35,469 nucleotides of DNA, from contig CM044502.1 in the NCBI GenBank assembly GCA_024364805.1, positions 39,183,144-39,218,612 of the forward strand. Direction: 5' to 3'. Origin of the DNA: Euprymna scolopes. Lineage: Eukaryota; Mollusca; Cephalopoda; Sepiida; Sepiolidae. Positions 1-10,849 of the stretch are shown here, in pieces. Every line of letters starts with the position of its first letter. Within the stretch, counting starts at the first letter, position 1. The notes beneath the pieces are model-generated. The model was not told the DNA's origin. It saw nothing but the letters and a program-made list of their open reading frames with translations, and ran no database searches. The translations under genes were made by a program, and so were the position numbers.

Positions 1-154
1 TTTTTAAGAAATATGTTATTCTTTTCATTAAAATATAATTAAGATGTTAGTCGCGTTCATGGGTACCATCCTAACAAATATGCTTTTTAAGAAATATGTT
101 ATTCTTTTCATTAAAATATAATTTAGATGTTAGTCGCGTTCATGGGTACCATCC
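1..154. repeat. 83-bp direct tandem repeat, two copies
   Basis: The block at 1-71 recurs at 84-154 with one visible mismatch (A to T in the AATTAAG/AATTTAG segment). The units are separated by 12 bp, giving a period of 83 bp. The window starts inside or at the edge of the array, so more copies may lie upstream. Each unit contains GTCGCGTTCATGGGTACC, which is richer in CpG than the surroundings. I do not recognise a family. Confidence 0.9.
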
Positions 155-385
155 CAGCATTGTACCCCTCTGCTTCCATTGATTAATAGTGAGATTTTGT
201 AATGTTAAAATAGAGAAGTAGACGTCTCAGCAATATTTTTAATTTATTTCGAATTGTTTCTGGATGGCAAGATTGAACCGTAATGAGTGCTGAAAAAGCA
301 TAATTATTTTAGCCGTTATATCTGAGAGCATTTACAGTTTTATTATTGCATTGAAATGTATGTAATGCTAAGCTTTCGGACAAGG

Positions 386-387
<2 letters not shown>
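155..387. other. AT-rich spacer, nothing recognised
   Basis: No open frame, RNA motif or repeat structure was seen here beyond general AT richness. Confidence 0.6.

Positions 388-441
<54 letters not shown>
388..441. repeat. (TA)n microsatellite
   Basis: A pure alternating AT run of about 54 bp, followed by a loose ATT/ATC-rich stretch to about 610 that resembles a decayed (ATT)n array. Apparent reading frames here (poly-I/Y) are artefacts of the repeat. Confidence 0.97.
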
Positions 442-444
<3 letters not shown>

Positions 445-916
445 GCGTGTTATTACCAGTTAATATTATTATCAATATTATCACTATGATCATCATTATT
501 ATCATTATTATTTTCATTGTTATTATAATTGTTATAATGTTAAAATCTACAATCTGTGTTTTTATTATTTTTGTTATTATCATTATGATTAATAGTATCA
601 TTATTTTTATTGTTATGATTTATAGTTAAATTTATAAGTTAAATTATTGGATTTTTTAGTTGATTATTTTGAATATTAGTTCAATTTCTCGAACGTAAGA
701 CAGTCAAACTATACCTTAACACTTTCACTGTTCTTTAATAGGCAAACTTTTTTTTATCAAAATTGGAAAACAAATCTTCTCCTCAATCTGATTAAGCCTA
801 TTATGGTAATTTTTCCTGATGCTCCCAAGTGTTAAAATTATAATGGGATCACTTTTACTTCTGTACATTTTTGTAGTCTAATTAATTCCTATTTCATATC
901 GTGAAAGTTATTTATT

Positions 917-1419
917 TTTTTCATATTATTATTGGCCCACAATGAGCTTTCACACATGTCATCAATTATCTCTCCTTTAAAACAGCATGTGGTGTTTCTG
1001 GAAGCTGAGTGAAAACGAGTCTCTCCAGATTTCCAGTACTATCCACCTTTTTCGATAGTATTTGCATATACGTTTGCATTATCGTAACAGCTGCTTGTCA
1101 TTGTCTAGTCCGCACTTTTTGTTTATATGTGTTAGTCTCCACATTCAAGGGTGCCCTTCGCATTTCATCTGTTTTCATTATTGTTGTTCGTTGTATTTTC
1201 CTGCCATTTCTCTGATTCCAATTTCTCCCATTTTTTTTGTCAAACATGTTTCGGGATTGTTCCTAGTGCTCCTACTATTATAGGCATTATTTTGATTTTC
1301 TTCATCTTCCATATCCCTTTCAGCTCTCTGGCTAGTTCTGTGTATTTGCTCCGTTTTTCCTTTTCTTTGATATTCACATTGTGGTCGGCCGGAATAGCAA
1401 AGTCTACGATTTGACAGGA

Positions 1420-1422
<3 letters not shown>
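917..1422 (-). mobile_element. 5'-truncated LINE tail, Dong/R4-like (restriction-like endonuclease type)
   Basis: Read on the minus strand from about 1420 downward, the DNA encodes a C-terminal segment with VDFAIPADHNV, then KEKEKRSKYTELARELK, then IMPIIVGALGTIPKHV. From memory this order (a D-x-A-x-P core, a K-rich helix ending in KY, then P-x-VVGALG) matches the end of LINEs that carry a C-terminal restriction-like endonuclease (R4, Dong and relatives). The frame is broken soon after the last motif, and the rest looks like decayed C-terminus and 3' UTR down to a short ATTATTATT at 925-933 that may be the 3' end. The 5' break abuts a (TTA)n array at 1423, fitting the known preference of Dong for TAA repeats. 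The reverse transcriptase domain is absent. An R2-like or other clade is possible. Confidence 0.55.
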
Positions 1423-1480
<58 letters not shown>

Positions 1481-1588
1481 CATTATTATTATCATTATTA
1501 TTATCATTATTATCATTATTATTATCATTATTATTATTATTATTATCATTATTATCATTATTATTATCATTATTATTATTATTATTAG
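1423..1588. repeat. (TTA)n array with TCA variants
   Basis: About 165 bp of TTA units, with the second half interrupted by TCA in a semi-regular pattern. It directly borders the 5' break of the minus-strand LINE tail at 917-1422 and was probably its insertion target. Long poly-I or poly-L frames across it are not genes. Confidence 0.95.
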
Positions 1589-2787
1589 CAAAACTTATCC
1601 CAACGAAGTTACTTATATTAGTTTAACAAACCTGCGAATTGTAAATGCTACGTGATTATTCTAATCGCTATTTTATATTCTGAAATGCATTCAGTCTCAG
1701 GAAGTATTTTCATCACAGTTGATATACAAGACATACAAACCTTGTCAATAATGTTACTTCCTACAACACGGCCAGCAAAGTCACATGTCTTTTATGGTCT
1801 TCAGCGAAAGAGAACCAATGAATTAGATCGCCCTGCTCATTAAATACAGAAACACACTCCTGGCCAAACAATTGTAAGTACAGATTCTAAAGCAAAAAAT
1901 GTGAGTTAATATTACAGATTGTATCATCTGTATTCTATAAGTTATAATCCTCTCTCCTTTAAACTAACCAAATGCTCTACTTCTCAAGCTGCCATTAAAT
2001 TTCAAACACTGCGCGTACCTTTGGAGAGGGATTAAGCCTTCAGCAAGCTGTCCTTTTAGCAATCGATTAACACTAGACATCTAAAGAGTTGTACTGCTAA
2101 AGCATGGTTAGATTATATTCTTATCCTATATCTAAGCTATAAAATAGATACTTACTAGATATATTCGTGTACTTAGATTTAAAGTGACCTATATTAAATA
2201 GTACTCTTTATCTCCTGATCCCTTAGATAGGAAATAGTATTACAATAATTAATACAAAAAACTGAATCGATACTCTTTGTTATGCAAAATACAATTTCCG
2301 GAGTAAAACCAAATGCAAAGTTATTTTTCTTTAAGTCAACACATAAGGAACATACTTAATATCTACAATTCCCATTTATTCGTGTCTACTGACAATATGC
2401 CCATACACCTATTTATATTTAATTATACATATAGAATACGCCATAGCTTATACTCTATGCCCAGTTATACTTGTACTGAATTGTACTTCAACTCATAAAT
2501 ATGTCAGCACTTGTATCTATATTGAATATACACATTATTATTCCTCCTTCCGTCTTAAATATTCAGGGTTTGTTCACAAAATGTTATCTTAAATCCTAAT
2601 ATCAAGTTAATCATATTTTAACATGTTATCCTATCTCTAACATAACATATGAACAATAGTTTAATCAAATATGAACTCAACTCTCTCAAACAAACCTGTT
2701 GCTAATGTTGCTTCCATTGCATGAATTTTTACTTATCCACTCTTCCAGTAACAATGAAATGGAAAGCATAGCAATGTACTTTTTTAA
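1589..2787. other. AT-rich intergenic DNA, nothing recognised
   Basis: About 1.2 kb with only short, compositionally random open frames. No repeat boundary, RNA gene or promoter was recognised. Confidence 0.6.
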
Positions 2788-3222
2788 TCACTTTGAGGAG
2801 GGTAACATTTCAGTAGATATATAAGCTTCACTAACTAATCCATTAACATTAACTACCCATGCAGATATACCTGGTTTAGGACCCAGGCATATGACAAACT
2901 CGCCCAGAGCTGAGGAACTCGTAGATCTTCTCAGGTCATCCGACTCAGAGAAGGAAAACTCTGAAGCTAAATCTAAGGGGAGGGAGGCCTTTTCGGTTCT
3001 GGACGACAAACTTCCTTGAGCAGGTAATTCAAATAAATTACGGATTTGCAAACCTAAACTGCTTAAGGTGTAGATAGGCCCTGTCTCTCGACCGGCTTTC
3101 ATAATCCTTGTTTTCCTATTAGCAAGGCGCAAATGTGCTATCACAGGGACTCCACAGGAACACCTTGTTGGCGACCCTGTTTCCTGATTAGGACAATGAA
3201 CTCTTTTCCTCCCACATCTCAT
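2788..3222 (-). CDS. Unidentified 144-codon reading frame, possible exon or element fragment
   Basis: An ATG-initiated frame of 144 codons stays open through sequence that is clearly less AT-rich than its surroundings, which makes chance less likely. The first 31 residues hold a Cys/His cluster: MRCGRKRVHC, then TRCSCG, then IAHLRLANRK; this could bind zinc. The middle is Ser/Thr/Glu rich (SFSESDDLRRSTSSSALGE). No membrane segment is seen. Just upstream on the same strand, ACTCAGTTTTAGGGG resembles a splice acceptor, so the frame could be an exon instead of starting at this ATG. It lies head to head with the LINE starting near 3570. I do not recognise the protein. It could be an ORF1-like part of another retroelement or a host exon. 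Confidence 0.3.
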   Translation of the reverse strand: MRCGRKRVHCPNQETGSPTRCSCGVPVIAHLRLANRKTRIMKAGRETGPIYTLSSLGLQIRNLFELPAQGSLSSRTEKASLPLDLASEFSFSESDDLRRSTSSSALGEFVICLGPKPGISAWVVNVNGLVSEAYISTEMLPSSK

Positions 3223-3569
3223 CCCCTAAAACTGAGTACTTTGGGCGTGCTTGAGTGTCATATATGCCAGTGCATTTAGATTGGGTTGAATTTTGTCTGA
3301 TAAGTTGAGGGTACCGATGTAATAGTTTCTGTCTGCTGTTTTGGACTTATAGCAGAAGAGCTCTAACTCTTTAATAGCGCTTAGGTCCATAATATTGGAA
3401 TAATTGTAGTGTCATGTCGCGTATGGAAAGGGTCCCTGAACCCACCTCCGGTGGGCTTTCCTGAGGCCACAATCCTGTAAATTAAGAGTCAGCTGATGGT
3501 CTATTTGTGTTGCATGTCTGGTATTCTGCACAACCACTTGTGCAGAACCTCTCACCCTAACTGAAACTT

Positions 3570-6500
3570 TAAAATGAAATAAAATGACAGTCTAATCCAA
3601 AATTAAGATTAAACCAGACTTAAGCTCAAACGAAACCATTTTGCCTCCTCCATTGAGGCTTGAATTTACGAATATCTGCGGGCTTAGAACTAACTTAGAT
3701 GATGTTGAATCATTTCTCCTAGCAAACACCATAGATATCTTAGCACTAAGTGAAACTAACCTACATTCCTCCATTCCCTCTAACATCTTTAACATGCCCG
3801 GTTATCTCCCACTTTGTCGTAAGGACTCAGACAAACATAAGCATGGAGTCTATATTCGAAACATCCTATCCTTGAGTTGAGAAACAAAACTAGAATGAGA
3901 CGACCAGACCTTTATATGCTTCAGGCTATATATGCAACATAACATTAGCTACTTATATTTTCTCTATCTCTCTACCCCGACCCAGGACAGTACCCTAATC
4001 AATCAAGTATCTGACAGCATAGATACAGCACTCTTCCTCGATACTAGCACACAAGTACATGTATTTAGTGACTTCATTTTGATTCTGTATGTACAAAGAC
4101 GCAGCTGGTAGCATAACATATGGCATCTCTGTATCTCGTTCCGTATCACAGCGTGTTAAGTTCCCAACATGTTTCCAAACTCAGTAAGATTAACATGCTT
4201 CAATTGTAGATTTATTTCTGACCACAGTTCTCGATGAATGTATGACGAATGCCCACAGCCCAGTCGGGAATGCTGGGCCAGCTAATATAATGCTAGAAAT
4301 TTCCCTAAATTCTCGTCCCAAACCTGAAGAGCTATTGCTCAAAACAACACGATATTATAAAAAGGCTAACTGGGAAGCCATCAAGGATATCATCAGAAAT
4401 TCTCCATGGGGAAATGTATTTTCTCTTCCCGATGACCAGTGGGCAAATGAGACCACTAAATAGTTCAAAACTGCACTTGAAGCACATGTTCCCACGCAGA
4501 AATTATATAGCAAGCACTACTGTCTACATTGTTTAATTCTACTTTGTTCAAAGGCAGTATGCTTGCTGCAGATTTAATCGACATAAATCCTGTTCAAACA
4601 GACAGAAGTTTATAAAAACTAGATGTAATTGTTAGAGAGTAATGGCGGCAGCTAAGAGAGAATATACCGGAACCACCAGAAAACGGATTGAAGCACAGAA
4701 ATTAGGAGCGGTGATTTTTGAAAAATCTACAACAGTGTAGTAAATAATGGGCAATTAACATTTCCCAACTATTCCACAATCATGAGCTTGTTTGCACGGC
4801 AACTGAAAAGGCTAAAACGCTTGCCAGGCAGTTTGTCTTAAGTTGCACATTAAACACAGCAAATCACTCCCGTACTTACCTTTGAGGATAGACGCAACGA
4901 TGCAACACTAGATGGTCTACAAAGTACCCCTTCCCAGGTGCATGATATCACAAAAACCTGGACACCTCAAAAACATGTGGTTCCAATCTCATCCCAACTG
5001 TGTCATTACTAAATTGCTCCGTCAAGTAGCTCCAGTTCTCTCCAAACTATACACCAAATGCCTTAACGAATCTTGTTTTCCTGACTGTTGGAAAACTGCT
5101 TCTGTGGTGCCAGTTCACAAGTATCCTGGCGAACGAACTGGCCGATTAAATTATTAGCCTCCTCCCGTTTTCGCCAAAATAGTGTCCTAATTTACCAACC
5201 TTTAGTTCATCAACTTACAGCTGCTAAACATCTGACCGACGAATATTATAAATTTAAGCACGCCTTTTCTACAGATAATATATAAACTTAATCTCTGAAC
5301 GCATATACCATACACTGAACTAAGCAGTGGAGGGTAACCCGGTAGCCCTAGATATATCTAAGGCTTTTGACAGGGTAATGCACGATTGTCTTCTCAGGAA
5401 AATCAGATCACACGGTATCACTGGACAAATACTTAACATAATTAAATTCTTCTTAAGTAAGAGCAGAATCCAGGTTGTCCTCAACTGCCGTACATCTAAA
5501 CAATATGATATAAATGTAAGAGTACCCTAAGGATCTATTCTTGGGCCTTTATTATTTCTAATATACATAAATGACCTCTCTGATAAAATGAGGTTGTTAA
5601 ATTTTCTGATGACACCATGCTGTATAACAGGAACGAGAGGAAAACAATCTAAGAAAATAGCTGAAACACTAGAGGAAAATGTAATTGAATGGAGGACATA
5701 AATGGATGTTCACATTCAGTGTTGACAGGACTAAGCTTGTTTCCTTCAATAATAACAAGAAACCATCTAAAAAAACCAATAGTAATGGCTAAACTTACAT
5801 TACCTGAAAGTACGTTTTTTAAACACTTCAGTTTAACACTTACAAGTTGGAACAGATAAATTAGGAGCATTGCACAGGCCGCTGCAAAGAAGGTGGGCGA
5901 TATTTATTTGCTCCCCCACCGAGCAAATTAGGCACAAGGCCGATTTTTAATGTGAGGAGTAAAGGGGAGGGGGAAGGGAAAAGGGGACCAGCTCCCGAGA
6001 GGTGGGAAATCGGAGCTGGATAATGATTTGCCAGCTGGTCCAAGTAGAGTTGCCCCTACATGGAGCAGAAGATTGCCACAAGGGCTATGGTCTTTGCTTG
6101 CAGCATCTGCCGGAAGAGACACTACACTTTGATCTTGGCCCGAAGGCTACAAAGGTCCCTCTTCTTGCAAAGAAGGTGGGCTCTCTCTACGATGCTAAGA
6201 AGCTACTTACGCCTAAAAGTATCTTGTACCTCTATCAGGCCGCCATTCTGCCATGTACGGAGTATTTTTATCACATTTGGGCTGATGCATTTGGACTTGG
6301 TTTAAAAGAGAGTCGCCAACCTGATAGGTCCTTAACAGACATCTAAGCGTTAAACTATGTCCCATAGACGAAATATTGCATCCCTCTGCTGTTCTACAAG
6401 TATTTTTATGGTGAGTGATCTGAGGAAGTACAATCACTTGTAAATCGTCAACGTAAATATCCTCGTCAAACCCGACAAGCAGCAAAATCATACATCTACA

Positions 6501-6755
6501 GCAGTAGAGATTCCTGGATGTAAGATAGCCTTCTACCTCAGGAGTTTCGTCATCACAACTGCTAGCCTTTGGAACTCCCTACCGGGATTCATCTTTTACA
6601 ACTGTACTGACATGCAGAAGTTCAAGTGTAATGTTAACAGGCATCTTGCTGATCATCTCTCTACATAGCATCCCTGCAACATATGTACCGATAGTAGCCG
6701 CCTACATCAAAGTAGCGCTGTAGCTTGTCTGGCGTGAAAATGATATAAAAATGTA
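3570..6755 (+). mobile_element. CR1/Jockey-like LINE, copy 1, near full length but decayed
   Basis: This encoded the endonuclease plus reverse transcriptase polyprotein that copies LINE RNA into nicked genomic DNA. The N-terminal endonuclease is visible at 3641-3870 (LEFTNICGLRTN, then LALSETNLHSS, then MPGYLPLCRKDSDKHKHG), a decayed GDFN-like site near 4060, and a linker at 4242-4460. Reverse transcriptase follows: WKTASVVPV near 5087, ALDISKAFDRV at 5345-5378, GSILGPLLFLIYINDL near 5530-5580 and a damaged active site (NFSDDTMLY) near 5600. The C-terminal region runs from 6167 and ends with KFKCNVNRHLADHLST and a stop at 6666-6668. The 3' UTR to about 6750 matches that of the inverted copy at 14739. 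Many stops and frameshifts are present, including Q to stop at the VPQGS motif and loss of one residue of YADD. The copy cannot be active. Confidence 0.85.
5884..6181 (-). mobile_element. SINE-like insertion with U2-snRNA-like segment, inside LINE copy 1
   Basis: A 268-bp insert (5899-6166) is flanked by perfect 15-bp copies of GCAAAGAAGGTGGGC at 5884-5898 and 6167-6181, a classic target-site duplication. Removing the insert and one copy rejoins the host LINE frame as AQAAAKKVGSLY. On the minus strand, the insert ends in an A-rich tail (GAGCAAATAAATATC), so the element reads 6166 to 5899. About 20 nt from that 5' end, at 6146-6117, it reads CCTTCGGGCC followed by AAGATCAAAGTGTAGTGTCT. The 5' region of U2 snRNA reads CCTTTTGGCT then AAGATCAAGTGTAGTATCT: the same sense, a few mismatches and one extra A. 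Near the tail, CGGCCTTGTGCCTAA recalls a motif I associate with octopus SINE 3' ends. No long open frame is present. No A/B-box pair was found, so this may not be tRNA-derived. Confidence 0.75.
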
Positions 6756-6981
6756 TATTCCCCCAAAACTTCCCCAGAAGCTGGGGGATTATCTCAATAT
6801 AATGTGCAGGCAAAATAATGTCTTCCAAAGTAATCTATCATTGAAGTGGCAGAAAGCTATATTTGTAGCCCCCTTCCCCGAGAGTGTTAAAGAACTTTTG
6901 AAATTGGTAAGTGAAAGATCGCCTTCGGTGATTAATGATTTAATCATTTTGTTAAAGAATTTCGACGTTATAAACAAATAA
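6751..6981 (+). CDS. Small unidentified reading frame
   Basis: A 76-codon frame beginning at the edge of the LINE 3' end. It has reasonable amino-acid composition (LKWQKAIFVAPFPESVKELL is the most protein-like part) and little low-complexity sequence, but I recognise no family, and the length is within chance in this AT-rich DNA. The first codons overlap a CCCCC/GGGGG hairpin at 6760-6788. It may be a fragment of another element. Treat as weak. Confidence 0.15.
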   Translation: MYIPPKLPQKLGDYLNIMCRQNNVFQSNLSLKWQKAIFVAPFPESVKELLKLVSERSPSVINDLIILLKNFDVINK

Positions 6982-6989
6982 TCTATTTG

Positions 6990-9900
6990 CAATTCAATTT
7001 CTGTTTTCGGCTAAAACTTTTTAAATCAATCGTCAGGAGAATACAGTTCTCGTTATCAATAATAAACTAGTCTTCCAAAACAGATTACGCGAGAAATATT
7101 CACATCTGCCCCGCTTCTAAACGGCACGATATTATATCGTTGTCTGCTGATATTTAAAACGTTCTCATTAAAAAAAATAGCTTTAACAATCTTACAAAGA
7201 AGAGTAGAATCATTTAAATTTTCAATTTCAAAATGGCTTCCGGTGATTATTTTCTTTTAAGGTTTCAAACGCCAATAAGCTAGTAATATCATTGCAGTTC
7301 AATTGCCTTTTTGGCGTCTATAACATTTTCACATCGATTGTCTAGGGAATATATTTCTATTTCATGTTGCTCGTAGATCAGACTGTCTACAGATACCGAC
7401 TTTCTGTCCTGAACTGCACCTAACATTCGTGTCATAGTTTTGTTTTTCTTTTGCCTTGTACAAAACTCAATCATGTACTGCAAAGCAAAAAAATAACAAC
7501 AATTTCCCTTTATAAAATATAAAAAGAAAAACGCGTGATTAAATATTTGAAGATCTAGCGAACATGAAATATAATTTATCGAATTGAATGGATTCAGCGT
7601 GAACTGATTCGAAAGGGATTCATATACCGTAAAAAATCAAAACCAACTCAATGAGACGATTGTGGGAGTTATAAATGTATCGTTTACGTATTAGTTATGT
7701 CCTCGTTTTTTCTCTGCTGTCTACATGCAACATTAAAAACAAACATTTATTCACACAAAATATAGACATATTGGCAATAGTAAGTGAAGATCTACTGTAA
7801 AAAAGTATCAAGTTTATAGTGATTACCTAGCTGTAGACTGTACAGCATAATGTTTGTTCATTCTGCATTTGAATATCTACATATCGAAACGGTTCGTGAA
7901 AGTGAGAACGAAGGGATTGCAAAAACCATGTGCTCTGTGTTCCGGCGAAAAAAAAGCAATAAGAATTTAAAAGTTATTCTGGCATATACGGACGTCCATG
8001 GTGAAGAATTAGTATTTTGCAGTTAGTCTGGTGGGTTGCAACTATTTTCTTTAAGGGAGATAAAAGTACAAAAACTTCACTTAACATATACCGTAGAAAT
8101 TTGTATAAAACAAGTATAAGCATTCAGCACCGCAGCGATATGGAAGGGGCTGAAGCTTAGCAGACAGTGTGGTCTGATTAGGTTAGATTTATTGTTGCAC
8201 ACTGAGCGGTATAAAGAAAAACCGGAGATAGTACTACAAAATTATAGATATACAGCCATTAAATACATAGAATTCTCTCTACAGATCCCCATGAAAATAT
8301 GTTTTGTCAACTGCAAAATATGTCTATGTCACACATTCCTCAAGTCATCTTTATTTGTGTGACCCTTAATTTGTGCTTTTCGATTTCTGCCCATGTTTTT
8401 TCTGTGTATAGCAAATTTCAATATATGAAACCCTTGATAAATGAATCTCTGTCTTTATCCCATATGTTCCGATCAATATATCTAAAGGCGACCTTATTCG
8501 CGGATTACGCAAATAACTAATAATTTGAGTTTTTAGTTTATTTCGCAATGATAAAGCTCGGAATAGAAACGTCGACAACATATTCCTTTTGAAAAACAAT
8601 AACAATCTGAATTAATCTGTAATTTGGTTTGTATTTTTATTCTTAGAATGTTGTTTCTATTAATTTTGTTTTCTTTGATTTTTTTTTCACCCATTTTTAA
8701 ACTGAGATTAGATTTTCCAAAACATATGATGATCATTTAAATTCGGTTTTCAATGTTGTGTTTATCATAAGGCTTCCCGACTGTATGCTAGTCTTCAATA
8801 GAGACGCCATTGGAAAAGATACGCTTCTTACAAAAGAACAAAAAGTCGTAAGCTGCGTCCATTTTTATCTGAAATGAAATTGTAGACAAGCCAAATTGCA
8901 ATTTTCAAATTAAGCTTCACGGATCATCGAAAACAGTACTTCAAGGTGAAAATAAACATGAATTTTACTGCAAACTTAAACAGGACAGACAAACAAAAAT
9001 GATGATTCAATATTAAGCGTAACCGACCAAAATAAAGACGTTATTTATATTATAGAATGGCAGACCAAAAAAAAGATATATGATTAAAATCGTAATCCTA
9101 GAAGCAAAAGAAAAAAAAATGCGAACGTAAGCGTGGCATACAATTCAACACATAAAGCACTATTTTTCAACTTAGTATTCATTAAGAATAGGGACGGCAC
9201 TGATATAATTATGTTATGATTTAGAAGCCAATACTTATCGTAGGGAGGGTGTTCCTTTTTTTTTAACTATTCTGTATTTTCGCGTAAACATGTAATAACC
9301 AAAAGATAACTTAAAATAGAATTTAACTTCAAAATTCTATTCAAATCATTATGGTCTGAAATCTGCAAAAGTACCATAACCTTAAGCTTAATAAACATAT
9401 GCGGCGCGTTTTGTTTAGATCAAACTGCAGTATCTGTTGTAATACTAAGCTTCATCTTTTTTGTCCTTGGTTCGTAACACAGAAACTTTTCTAGATATCT
9501 GGAATTTCTGTTTCTTGGTCCAGATTCATAGTATCCCCCTGAATTTTTCGCACATTAAAAATGACCTTGTGTCTAAATTTGCAAACATTATAAAGAAAAC
9601 AATTAAGAGTACTTTATTCATAATTAAGCGTGATTAATTTAGTGAGGAAGAGTATTGTATTGGACGCATCTAAGACATATGCACCTATTTAATCCGCATG
9701 TTTCGCGCCTAAAGTACTATTATGAACGAAAGCGTGACGAACAGACTGATTAACAAGCCGACTGACGAATCCTCCCTATACAGCTGCGAGGTCTCATGAC
9801 AATATGAAACAAATGCAATAAAAATAACAAATGAAGGAGCTATTGGGGCTGAAAAGTGTTCAATAATAAATTCTCCCTGCAGGAAATTAACTGAAAAATT

Positions 9901-10270
9901 ATCGTACAATTGAAAATTACTTTGTGGCGACAAAAACAATGTAATTTGAGGAGAGAAATACGGGAGGCGGCGGAGGATGTAGTTTACCAAAACAGCGCAC
10001 AAGGTCGTGCGTGCACGCATGGATAGATACGAGAGCTTTAGGCGTAGCGCAATATGGACGATCGAGATGAGTCCATGTGAGTCGGTGGAGTGCGTGCGGG
10101 AAGCAGGGGCAGGTGTCTGTCTGTATATGCCTTCCTTGTATAGCGTAAGCAGCGTAAATACATACTTTTTGTCGAACTGCACTAAAGCGTTGTAATTACT
10201 ATGAATATAGACATGCGCGTTTAGTCAAACACACAGACACGAGGACATCACCTATACAGACACACACAGT
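6990..10270. other. 3.3 kb AT-rich stretch, no gene recognised
   Basis: Only short frames with random-looking composition occur; the longest, minus strand 9709-10182, has no recognisable motif and is probably chance. The subregion 9950-10110 is richer in GC and CpG (GGAGGCGGCGGAGG, GGTCGTGCGTGCACGC) and could be a regulatory or untranslated piece, but nothing specific supports this. Confidence 0.5.
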
Positions 10271-10271
10271 C

Positions 10272-10313
10272 ATATATATATATATGAATATATATATATA
10301 TATATATATATAT
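10272..10313. repeat. (TA)n microsatellite, interrupted
   Basis: Two AT runs (10272-10285 and 10288-10313) separated by GA, preceded by a short CA-rich segment. Confidence 0.95.
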
Positions 10314-10500
10314 TAGTGATGTGACGATTCCAATAGATTGCTCGATTCCGATATAAGCACTGATTACGCTTCTGATCCTATTTTTTACAAAATAACTATG
10401 AGAATCCTTTTCGGAATGGAATATATCCCACCAAAATCCGATTGCGATTTCGCGAAAAGTTTTTATTTATTCGATTCCCAATTACGATTCAGACTGTCCT
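10314..10500 (+). mobile_element. Possible hAT-like non-autonomous remnant
   Basis: Directly after the (TA)n tract, TAGTGATGTGACGATTCC resembles the terminal inverted repeat style of hAT-superfamily MITEs (TAGxGATGTxACGATTC). The next 170 bp are studded with CGATTCC/CGATTGC/ATTACGATTC words, typical of the short internal repeats in such elements. I could not find a matching inverted end, so the element is either truncated or not hAT. No transposase coding is present. Confidence 0.3.
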
Positions 10501-10669
10501 AACCCTCGTATGAAATAATACCAGCTGCAATGAATGTGCGTGTGAATAACTAAGAATCTGATTCACTGACTAGCAAACCCAATTTCATGCTATAATCTCA
10601 CAAATCCTCACGAGGATGAAACACGGAAAAACACTCTATAGCTTAATTTTCATATATATTTTCAAAACT

Positions 10670-10672
<3 letters not shown>

Positions 10673-10707
<35 letters not shown>
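10673..10707. repeat. (TA)n microsatellite
   Basis: About 35 bp of pure alternating TA. Confidence 0.95.
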
Positions 10708-10709
<2 letters not shown>

Positions 10710-10849
10710 TCACATAATAATGTGTATATACATACATATGTATGTATATGATGGCAGCAAATTCGTTTTCGAACATTGTCATTACTTGATATAACAGAAA
10801 AAAGGTATACAGAAACACGAAAACATTCAGTGATGACCGCACAAAGGTG

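Noticed and set aside
386-629. Overlapping poly-I/Y reading frames on both strands
   Set aside because: They are produced by (TA)n and ATT-rich repeats and have no codon-level signal.
1178-1626. 137- and 81-codon frames with long Ile or Leu runs
   Set aside because: The runs are the (TTA)n array; only the part overlapping the LINE tail has meaning, and in a different frame.
6060-6122. Reading frames crossing the SINE-like insert
   Set aside because: They mix SINE and LINE sequence; the LINE frame is only meaningful outside the insert.
9709-10182. 157-codon minus-strand frame
   Set aside because: No motif, no domain-like pattern, and composition expected from the local sequence; likely chance.
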